This document shows positions 9,391 to 21,900 of a stretch of 30,461 nucleotides of DNA, piece after piece. Position numbers and translations under genes: made by a program. The notes beneath the pieces are model-generated. The model had not been told where the DNA came from and made no database searches. It saw nothing but the letters and a program-made list of their open reading frames with translations. The stretch is from Chromera velia. Lineage: Eukaryota; Sar; Chromeraceae. Where the stretch lies: the NCBI GenBank assembly GCA_018398765.1, contig JAHBMJ010000265.1, positions 2,501-32,961 of the forward strand, read 5' to 3'. How positions within the stretch are numbered: position 1 is the stretch's first letter; each line of letters begins with the position of its first letter.

Positions 9391-10058
9391 ATATTCTTGT
9401 CTGTAAAGGAGTGAAAGGTTGGGTGTGTTGGCCTGATACACTGGGCCGGAGCGAGAGAGCATGACTGGAGGTGAAGAGCCTCAGGGAGATTTGGTTTCTG
9501 GCCTTGGAAGTTGAAGACTGCCTGGCGCTGCTCCCTCCTCTTAGAGCTAGAGGAGGTTGTGCTGACTGAATTGATCCATTCTTCTTCTCGGTCGTTGATG
9601 CAACGTGCTTGGTAGGAGTTCTTCTCCTCCTAGCATGAGTCGGTTTTCTGTCTTGGCCTATTAACTAGTACTGCATGCTGGAGGTTTTTTATTAAGGACC
9701 ACTCTAGGGAGCGGGCCGATAGACCGTATGTATGACTAGACACGTAGCGTGCGGCGGGTAATACCGAGCAGTTGCGTGATACATATATATGGGGTGGAGG
9801 TACTACCCGGACGGGCAGATGCTCCCATACCCGCCTTTAATACCTAATACCTAATATGTGCGGTGTCTACATGGTATGTGGCCGGGGCGTGGTGGCGGGG
9901 CCGTCATGGCTCCGGAAAGCGAAGCGGAAGGCACTTACAAAACAGAAATACCCCAGCCCACGCGTCTTTCACCAAAAACCCGGCCCCGAAAGGCTGAATT
10001 TGGGCCATGCGTACGTCAGATGGGTTTCAGCTTACCCCCGGGCTTTTTTCCTGGGGGG
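9391..10058. other. spacer with an 8-bp hairpin
   Basis: No supported gene. At 9534-9556 a perfect eight-base stem, CCTCCTCT and AGAGGAGG, encloses the loop TAGAGCT, the same seven bases as the loop of the hairpin array at 2700-3862. A short CTAATACCTAATA doublet lies at about 9840-9853. GC content rises towards the gap. Confidence 0.45.
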
Positions 10059-10461
10059 NNNNNNNNNNNNNNNNNNNNNNNNNNNNNNNNNNNNNNNNNN
10101 NNNNNNNNNNNNNNNNNNNNNNNNNNNNNNNNNNNNNNNNNNNNNNNNNNNNNNNNNNNNNNNNNNNNNNNNNNNNNNNNNNNNNNNNNNNNNNNNNNNN
10201 NNNNNNNNNNNNNNNNNNNNNNNNNNNNNNNNNNNNNNNNNNNNNNNNNNNNNNNNNNNNNNNNNNNNNNNNNNNNNNNNNNNNNNNNNNNNNNNNNNNN
10301 NNNNNNNNNNNNNNNNNNNNNNNNNNNNNNNNNNNNNNNNNNNNNNNNNNNNNNNNNNNNNNNNNNNNNNNNNNNNNNNNNNNNNNNNNNNNNNNNNNNN
10401 NNNNNNNNNNNNNNNNNNNNNNNNNNNNNNNNNNNNNNNNNNNNNNNNNNNNNNNNNNNNN
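10059..10461. other. assembly gap (403 N)
   Basis: A run of unknown bases. It is flanked by G-rich (left) and GC-rich (right) sequence, which may be why assembly failed. Open frames drawn across it are meaningless. Confidence 0.99.
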
Positions 10462-10802
10462 GGCGCCACCGCCCGCGCGCCCGGTCGACTGGCCGGCGTG
10501 CGTCAATCTAGTGCTGTTCTCATTTTTCTTGCTTTCCGGGGCCGTTCGCAAGCTTGCTTGCGTCAGATGCATGCGCATGCATGCATGCATTCCACGCGTA
10601 GACGGCAATGTCTGACACTAGTCGTACTCGAGATTACTCGAGTCAATCGGGTGGTGAGCACAAAATGTCACACCGCATGCTGCCCATGCGGTATGTGTGT
10701 CTCCCGAAACGCTGCTGAATGGCCATGCAGCCAGCTTGCGCACGGCTTGTCGCTTGCTTTTGAGGTGACGAGGACGGATACGAAAGTGGAGAAGGAGACA
10801 GC
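10462..10802 (+). promoter_or_regulatory. likely promoter region of uL13m with TGCATGCA cluster
   Basis: Between about 10566 and 10592 lie overlapping GCATGC/TGCATGCA words (GCATGCGCATGCATGCATGC), some 210 bases before the uL13m start codon. TGCATGCA-like motifs are known as over-represented upstream elements bound by ApiAP2 factors in Apicomplexa; use here is inferred. A second palindromic cluster, CTCGAGATTACTCGAG, sits at about 10627-10642. No TATA box is evident. Confidence 0.4.
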
Positions 10803-11909
10803 ATGTTCCTTTCCCGTCTCCTGCGCCGCATGACGAGGGCATGGAGAGAGAAGTACCCTCCTGCCTCGTACCACGAGGAGAAAATAGACCCCTTTGCGGA
10901 TGTCCAATGGTGAGTGGAGGGAAGCACTCTGTGCAGGATCGAGACGATAAAGCAGAGGCTTGAGGAAACTGCGCTGCATTAGCAAGTTCGGAGACGGAGT
11001 TTTGCTCTCACTCACTGCGTAATTCTTTTCGCGTTCTCGATTGCTCCTCTTGTCCGCTTTCTGTACCGACGGTTTCCGTTCTTTGGCCTCTATTCAGTGT
11101 GTTCCCGTTTGCTTCTGTCGTCTCTTCAGGATATCCCGGCCCTTCCAGAAGAAGAACATGCCCACCGAGCACTTCCGAGCTAAGCCACACAGATCGTTGA
11201 ATGCCATCACGGTCATGGACACGCCGACCGGAATCTGGCACATCGTGGACGCCAAGAATCGGGTTATTCAGCGAAAGGAAGAAACAAGAGAAGAAGATGA
11301 AGAAGGCAGAAAAGAGACAGAAGAAGGGGAAGAAACAAAACCAACGAATATGAAGACCTTTTCTTCATCCGATAGAAAGGATAGTGCAAAACCCCAAACT
11401 TGGGGCAGGAGCCCTGCCTCCTGCTTTTGGTTCCTGGTCCTCTTGTCTGTGAGATCACTGTCTACCCTTTTTTCTGGAGAAACGCAAATTGTCGATTTCA
11501 CCTGATTCATCCCTTCCTCCCCCCCCCTCCCTCCCTCCCCTTCTCAGTCGGTCGGCGGTCTCGCCCAAAGGATCGCGTGTCTGTTGATGGGAAAACACAA
11601 GGTGACAATGCAAAGGAGCACTCCGGGGGGGGACAATGTCATAGTCGTCAACGCCATTCATGTCAAGTTCAAAGGACACACGTGGGATACCAAGGTCTAC
11701 AAATTTCCTCGACCCGGTCTGTGTTTCTTTCTGCGTCTCTCCTGCGTTCCTCCCTTCTTCCGTATCCGTGTCTGGATGGACTCCGATCTCGCTTCCTGTG
11801 CTGTCCTTCACTGCCCTGCTCTCTCCGTAAGTGTCTGCCTGTTGCTTTCTTTGAGCCAGAGCCAGAGCCTGAGTTTGAGTATACACGAGAATGACTGTGT
11901 GCCCGTTTC

Positions 11910-11941
<32 letters not shown>

Positions 11942-11944
11942 TGA

Positions 11945-11995
<51 letters not shown>

Positions 11996-11997
11996 TC

Positions 11998-12031
<34 letters not shown>

Positions 12032-13283
12032 AAAGAGAGAGAGAGAGAGAAAGAGCGTGCCTAAGTATATGTTCCTTTGTCCGTTCGTGAATGGGGTCTT
12101 TCTGATCGCCCAACATCCCTCTCCCTGCAGCCGTCGCGTCAGGTCCGAAGATCGTCACTGCGAAGACAATCATGTTCAAGAAACCGTCCATGATTGTCAG
12201 TCAGTAGACCCTCACATGTGAACAAATCGAGAGATGAAGAAGCACTGCATGCACTTCGATAAGGAGCTGGAAACTGAGAGCAAACACCGCGCTGTGCTGT
12301 GCACATCTCCCACTTTTGTAGATCCCTCGCTTTCCTGAAATTGGACAATCTGCTCGGCTTCCCCGCTTCGCTCTCTCCATTACGCCTTGAGAGTGAGGGT
12401 CCCTCCCCCCATTTCTCTCTCCGTGCCTGTCCTGTTTCCCCAAATGAGCATTTTGCTGATGACGTGTGTGTGTGTGTGTGTGTGTGTTTGTGCTTGCGCA
12501 GTTGAACATGGCTGTGAAGGGAATGCTCCCGAAAAACAAAATGCGACAAGTGAGTCAGTCCATGCAGGGGTAACGGCTAGTTATCTCTGGACTGCTTTCA
12601 CGTCCTGCCTGCCTGCATGCATAATCCACGGTTTGGTGGTTCTCTTAGGCTTCACGTCTTGCGGCTGATAGGCAGGTACACTGTCAGTGTGTCTTGTTGC
12701 AGGTTCACTGAGCATCCAGTCATGCTACTTCTTTGCCGTCAGTCACCAAGCTGGTACAACCTATCTGTAACTGCAGATAGACGGCTGGCACTATCAGTGA
12801 CTGCAGATAAACGGCTGCGTGTGTTGACGCACGTCCATGTATGCAGGTGATGTATCGCAAACTGTTCGTGTATCCTGGGGCCCTCCATCCGCATTGGGGC
12901 ATCCCTCAGGTGAGTGCCTTGACGACGCGGTTATTTTCTTCAGAGAGGCCAGAGGGGGAAAGAAGAACTAAAGAGGGAAAGGAACTGAAACTCTTCTTTT
13001 GGTATATTCCTCACGCTGACACACGTCACATCAGTTCACTTTGAAGAAAGGCGAAGCATCAATGCAGGGAGAGAGCGAGAGAACGGGAGAGAGGCCCTTG
13101 TACAGAAGGAAAAAGTCATTGAATCACTTAATTGATGCTGGATCGATTGATCAATCCCTCTAAATGTGGTCCGCTTTCTCTCTCTCTAAGGACTTTGAAG
13201 GCTTTCTTTTTGTTTCATTCGACGTCTTTCGATACAGATATCCTTGTGAGCCTTTGTGTTTGTGTGTTTGTGTGTGTTTCTCT

Positions 13284-13320
<37 letters not shown>

Positions 13321-13331
13321 TGTATGTGTAT

Positions 13332-13376
<45 letters not shown>

Positions 13377-13638
13377 CCAGGTCATTGTCCCGAAAGAAAA
13401 GATCCAGGTTTCAGCGACCACAATGGACAGTCTCTTCACAGTGCAGCCAGCACTGACGGATGCAGACGGAAGACCTTACATCAGAGAGGGGGGCGACCCC
13501 AGTGTGCGAAGGAGGGGCTTCAGACAGTGGAGGGACGACCCGGCAGGCGCTCCGTCTTCATCTGCGTTTTTTCCTCCGGAAAAAGAAATTTCACAAGGGA
13601 CGCGCACCAGCGTGAAAGCAAAACACTCAGGAGAATGA
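10803..13638 (+). CDS. MRPL13: mitochondrial large-subunit ribosomal protein uL13m, seven exons
   Basis: Exons: 10803-10909, 11130-11262, 11548-11716, 12131-12195, 12502-12549, 12847-12909, 13381-13638. All introns are GT-AG, phases agree, and the product is 280 residues. The ATG is the first after an in-frame TGA. The L13 family is clear in order: GIWHIVDAKNRSVGGLAQRIACLLMGKH (usual WxxVDAxxxxxGRLAxxxAxxLxGKHK), GGDNVIVVNA, GHTWDTKVYKF, IVTAKTIMFKKPSM, NMAVKGMLPKNKMRQVMYRKLFVYPG, ending near HWGIPQVIVPKE. It binds 23S-type rRNA in the large subunit. The Arg-rich start (MFLSRLLRRMTRAWREKY) fits a mitochondrial presequence; a plastid form would normally start with a signal peptide. It has an N-terminal extension of about 70 residues and a C-terminal one of about 75 beyond the bacterial core. 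The usual GRLA is GGLA. Confidence 0.9.
11905..12053. repeat. GT/GA microsatellite in uL13m intron 3
   Basis: A compound run of (GT)n and (GA)n, with an almost duplicated block GAGAGAGTCAAAAGAGAGAG seen twice (about 11985-12045). It lies inside the intron between exons 3 and 4. Confidence 0.9.
12463..12490. repeat. (GT)n run next to uL13m exon 5 acceptor
   Basis: About 12 GT units ending 12 bases before the acceptor CGCAG of exon 5. Confidence 0.85.
13254..13376. repeat. (GT)n microsatellite ending at uL13m exon 7 acceptor
   Basis: Interrupted (GT)n/(TATG) run filling the last 120 bases of intron 6. The tract runs directly into TTCCAG, so the usual pyrimidine tract before the acceptor is replaced by TG repeats. 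Confidence 0.9.
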
Positions 13639-14222
13639 ACCAAGGCGTGTGACCGCATCTAGGACCGCGCATCTGCAAATTGGTGTTTTACATCAATCCA
13701 TTCTCAATGATAGTCATTTCTGAGTCAGTGACTCACATGACCATCAGAGAATATCGTATACTATAGCTCGAGCTTATGCATTTGGTGTTTGAGTCGCTGT
13801 TACCATACCTTGCAGAAATGTAGGTAGAGACCTAAGAATTTAATTAAAAGATCGAATAGATAGTAATATTCATATAAAAAGTACTATTAAAGGGAGTCTT
13901 CAACTTGAAGGGACTGCCCAAAAGAATGTACTTACCGATCCCTTCCCTAGAAGAAGTCAACAGATATATGAAAGCTTATAAGTGGGGCTTTTTGAAGGCT
14001 TGGGGGCCCCCTGGAGGGGGGGAGTTTTGAGATACCGTCTTATAAATTTTTTTTTGTGCGTCCCCATGAGCCGGCTGGGGACATGCATGTGCATGCATGC
14101 ATCGCGCATTAATTGTGCGTGCGTGGATCCTTTTTTTGTGGTCGACTCATCAGAGACACTATGAGACACTAAAGACTGCATGATCTGTGAGAAAAGATCA
14201 TTTCGATCCATCAGGTCCATCA
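13639..14222. promoter_or_regulatory. intergenic region with TGCATGCA cluster upstream of the next gene
   Basis: AT-rich from about 13740, with a G-rich patch (GGGGGCCCCCTGGAGGGGGG) at about 14001-14020. At 14081-14103 lies a cluster of GCATG words (ACATGCATGTGCATGCATGC), 120 bases before the ATG of the following gene model. The arrangement parallels that before uL13m. Use as a promoter is inference. Confidence 0.35.
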
Positions 14223-17244
<3,022 letters not shown>

Positions 17245-18104
17245 GTCCTCCGATGGGCACAAACCCTCAGCCTAAAGGAGAACTTCCCTCGGTTCACTTA
17301 CCAGCAGTACCTATCATCAAACAGGATAAAAATGATATAGTTTATAACAGGGTATTAAATAATTGAATTAAATTGAATTGATATTTGAATCTCTTTATCT
17401 TTGTGTACTCTGTCTGATAGTATTTATATCTAAATCTGTATATAATACTATATATATTATGTCAGTGCTGTTATATATCAAGTAATATTTGATATTTATA
17501 ATATAGGCTTAATAAAATTTAATATTTGACATATTCTTTTCATTTGAATACTCAAATAAGTTCATATACAAACAAATATGTATGAGTGCATAGCATAGAC
17601 TGATTCATTTGTTTTACACTAACTTGCCGCTGAACGGCCTGAGCCTTCTCGCTATGTTGAATTAAATTGTTTAAAAAGTTAAAGAATTATGATTTGAAAG
17701 AAAAATTTAGGATAGAAAGCCTGCCTTTGAGTATAAAGTTTTTATATGTATAGTGTTTATAGTTCTATAGTATTTACACATTAATCAAGCAGGCTTGGCA
17801 AAAACACAAACGATATATAATCCTCAGATCTGGTAGGATTATTTTAGTAGGACGTTATTCAAGGAGTAAATTCTAGGTTAAGAGCTCCCATAACTGCTTG
17901 AATTTACATGATATATACAATTTGATAATACAAGGCTTCCACTCTTTCATACGTGGAAGGCAATCATCTGGAACGCTAGCTCTGCCCCAGCAGGGTAGCA
18001 TGCCTGGTTGATAGTCGCCTGATTGTATCCTCAAAATCTTGTATCTCTCTTTTCTGTTGTTTCTGTGAACCGAAGAAACAATCTTCATTTGTGCCAACAA
18101 CTAA
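17245..18104. other. AT-rich intergenic island
   Basis: 17320-17870 is strongly AT-rich with many short ATATAT, AATTGAATT and TTAATA words and no supported gene. A - strand open frame at 17873-18100 (75 codons, with WGRASVPDDCLPRMKEWKPC) has more normal composition but no recognised family and no start context; I do not call it a gene. Confidence 0.4.
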
Positions 18105-18655
18105 ATGCACTCTGGAGCCAAAAAAATCAGGGCCCAGAACGAATTCCTCTGCCTGGACCCCCTTTCTAATTTAGAAATCGCCCCCATGCTGCAGGATGAC
18201 AAACCGCCGATCAATTCTCTAACCTGGATCGAGACCGATGCATCAATTCACGTACGCACCATCGGCATGCACGGAATTCTGTCTATCTATTTCGGCCATG
18301 TGATAGTCGGTCGCACCCTGCAGATTCACGAAATCGAATGCGGTCCGCCGGGCATTCGTTGGTAGAGCAGTTCTACAAACAGTCTTTCTCTTCCCTGCCT
18401 CTTTCGACGTGCGCAAACTCATTGGCCTGCCTTCTGCTTCTCATTTGCGGCAGCCAGAGGTTCGGAAACGTCTTTGATGATCGAGAAGAATTAAGACGTC
18501 AAAACAATCACAGCGATCTGTGCACTGTAACTGTACACGCAGGTATCAAGCACGCAAGGATTCACTTACTGCGCCGATCCCATGCGAACTCACCTTCACT
18601 TCAATTCCCCCTCCTGACACCTTCTGACGCTCCCTCCGTCGCTCCATCTCTGTAG
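18105..18655 (+). CDS. possible small two-exon gene, unknown function
   Basis: Exon 1, 18105-18361, opens with ATG and reads through a balanced hydrophobic/polar sequence (NSLTWIETDASIHVRTIG, then GILSIYFGHVIVGRTLQIHE). It can end at G/GTAGAG in phase 2. An acceptor CGGCAG lets exon 2, 18454-18655, continue in phase (QRFGNVFDDREELRRQNNHS) to a TAG, about 152 residues in all. Another donor-like site (GCAG/GTATCA) inside exon 2 leaves the 3' end open. No family is recognised. The WIETDAS string recalls the TDAS of RNase H domains in mobile elements, but nothing else supports that. Low confidence. Confidence 0.3.
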
Positions 18656-18908
18656 TGTGCTCCCTTACCCACTCAATCATCCACTCATATTCGAACTTTC
18701 GCCACCCCTCCCCACCCTCCCCACCCACCCCATCCCGGGGGTCCGCGTCCTGCGTGAGAGTTTCTCTCTCTTTCATTGCATGGCGCTTTCCTTCACTGGT
18801 CCTTTCACCAGATCATTCATACGCCTAGTCATGGTGCATGTGCATACAGAGTCTCGATCTTTTACATATTCCCTCATCCTGTTCTTCGACATTTGAAGGA
18901 ATGCTCTT

Positions 18909-21900
18909 TCACTTGGGGTGTAGTCGAGATTTGGCCCCTGTTGCTGATTGCGGGAGTGCTGGAAGTGTGCTATCATCAGCTGTGATGTTGGCTTCGGAAT
19001 CCCATTCCTCTTTTGCCCCCATGCATCCTCTAGTCCGAAGACCAGAAATCTCCGCTCTCACCGTCTCTGTGGGAGCAACATCCAAAAATTCACCCATTCC
19101 AATTTCCAGTGCTTCGGCACCAGCGGTGAGTGATTTTCTGAGAGAACTTTTGAGGGCTGCTGCGTCGGGCAGAGAACCGAGACGCCGATCACCCCGTTCC
19201 GCGTCTCGCTTGTGTTCGGGACTCTTGAGAACGGTGGGCTTGGGACGAAAGGAAAGAGCTCGTTGATTTTTTCTTTGCATCGGAACGAGAGGGAGAAAGG
19301 TGTCGGGCGAGCTTTCGATTTGTTGCCCTGCAAGGTTGGGCTTCATTTCAGTGTCCGCGCGCACAGCAGCGGCCAGTGCTGAGGAGGGCGAACCATCCCC
19401 TTGCTGCTGAGGGGCCCCCGAGAAGGGAGTGAAGGAGGGGAGAGCCTCAGAATCGGTTATAGCCCCTTCCAGTTCGTTGCTTTCGGGGACGCTTGACTGG
19501 CGGGCCGAGGATCTCCGCCCCCTCTGCATACAGAAAGAAGCGAGATCAGAGATATTTTGCAAATGAATTACACTGCCAAAGGACTGGATGGCAACGCCGA
19601 GCGCGTTCCTTGCTCCCCTCGGTATCTGTCCCCAGAGACTATAGAATGATTGAGCCAAGCAAAGAGAAAATCACACCGTACACCCGCGAAAAAGCTCCAA
19701 GGAAGAACTCCGCGGCTTGAGTTTGTCCACATCACAGTGTACTTTCTTTCACCCGTTCTCACACACAAACCGCTGTCTTTTTGCCTGCCAGCCCGTCTGT
19801 CTCTCCGTCTGCCTATCCATCAATCTCTCTGTCCGTCTGTCTGTCTGTCCGTCTGTCTCTCTGCACCCTGCCCACGCAGTTTGATTGTTGGTTCTGTTCT
19901 TTTGTCTTTGTTATTTCTTCCTTTTGTCTGTTATGTACATGAAGAAAAGAAGGAAGAAGAAGAAACAGATAGTCTGTCTCTTTGTCTGCCTGTCTATCTG
20001 ACTCGCATTATTCCTGTCCTTCTATTTCTTTGTCTGTTCATCCATCTGTATCCTATATACAGGAGAGGTTGAGCATGGTTGAGCAAGTGCAGAAGGACCG
20101 AGAGAAGTGGCTTGTCCGCAGCTCACTGTTTTGCAAATGACACTTGACAATGTTCAGCAGAACGGCTGACCGAGAGTCTGTCTTTCGAGGTATGGAAAAG
20201 CACGTTGGCCTCTTCCTCGTTCTCCCCAATCGTCTCAACGTTGGGCCACTTCGGACAGCAGCACCAGGGTCTATGCACCTGATGCCTCAGGAGACCTGGA
20301 TAGTTTTTCTCGAAGAAGCTCACACAGCGCTTCCGTTCTTTGGACTCCAAACCGGAAAGAACGTTTTCATATTTCAAAATGAACCTGCGAAAAAAAAGAG
20401 AAAGACAAAGTTGTACGACCCAATATTCGCACCAAATTCATGCACTGAAGCAGGTGCGTCCCTCCTCATTTGAAGCCGAAACTCTGGTCTGGATGCTGTT
20501 CCGAGAGCTGTTCTCGAAGAGATACGGCTCATTTGTTTCCGCACTGGCTCGGTGACTGAATACCAGTTACTGACCAGCAAAAGGCAATGTTGTCTCTTGA
20601 GAGAGGATACGGTTCGATTCTCAACCCCATCTTCTCCACCCTGTCAACGCGTGAGAGCGCAACTTGGGACGGAAGTCCCGCCAGCATTGCGCGCATTCCG
20701 AGCAACGCATGCTGAATAGGTCCCGCTATGCGTCTCCAGACGAAGATGGCCCCGAAGATCTTGATGCTCAGTGCGAGAAAGAGGATCCCAGCAGTGAAGC
20801 TGATTCTCATCACACTGCACACAGACACACACGCACACACACACACACACACAAATATACAAAAAAAACAAAAACAGATCTAAAAAAAGCAATGTTAACA
20901 GGAGCAGAGGGTCAAAGAGAAGCTACTCATCGGATACGGTTTTGCTGATGCTCTGCGTGCGCCAGTCAAGCACAGATTTCGGTAGGTGTGCCACTTTTCC
21001 CCCTGCTGTCAGATGAATGCAACCTGTCTAATGCCGTATTCGAACTAGCGTAGTCCCCCCCCAACACCAAGTACGCTGCCAAAGATTGGCAGGGGACTGT
21101 TGAAAATCACAATTGGCGCAAAGGGCTGTGGTCAGATGCAAGACCAACTGCATGCATTCGGACGTGTAACACGCGAGCGCTGTGTATGTGTCACAGTCTT
21201 CAAGTAAGAGAGCAACAGCAAGAGCGATATTTGTAGCATGCACAAGCGTGAGACCCCCAAGGGAAAAAGACCGCCCATCTGCACTAACACACCCATATCT
21301 CGCCAACCCATGGACCCACCGAGCGTCCTGTGCCGCCTCTGTTCGGACCCCCCTGACAAGAAAGACTTGATCGTATCTGAAATCATCTGGAACGAAGTTG
21401 ATCATGTCAGGGGGGACCTGCATGCATGGTAACAGACAGAGAGAGAGGGAGGGAAACATGTGGTCAGAGGGAGAGAAAGAAAGAGAAGCCGTGAAGACAG
21501 GAAGCGGAGAACACAAAAAGCTTTCGGATGAACTCTTACTACAGCATGATTTCTCTGAGAGAAAGCCCCAGAAACGTAAACGGATTCACAAAGCAGTAAG
21601 CGAGAACGAATCCACGCAAACACTGACACAAAAACAGCATACAACTGAGAAAACAAAAAGAGCCTTCTGGGCCCGCACCCTAAATTGCTGCACTACGTCT
21701 AGCGCTCTTCCGGAACGGATTACAAGCTCACCTACCTGCACAGCGGAGACAAAATAGTTCCTCTCCCTCAAGCTCAGGAGAATTGTATCTTTGTCCCTGT
21801 TCTCTGCACCCCTCAAAAGTTTCATCAGGGTTTCCTCTTGACCCGGCAGACCGTCTTCTAGAAAGTCTAAGTCGACCCTCAGCTGCTGATGTTCGTACTC

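Noticed and set aside
9856-10833. Long + strand open frame of 325 codons
   Set aside because: It runs through the 403-base N gap, and its right part overlaps the real uL13m exon 1 in another frame.
11808-12191. Ser/Leu/His-Thr repeat open frames on both strands
   Set aside because: They are translations of GT/GA microsatellites inside an intron. The same applies to those at 13132-13650, 16681-17089 and 26267-26600.
17873-18100. - strand open frame of 75 codons
   Set aside because: No family, no splice or start context, next to an AT-rich island; not enough to call a gene.
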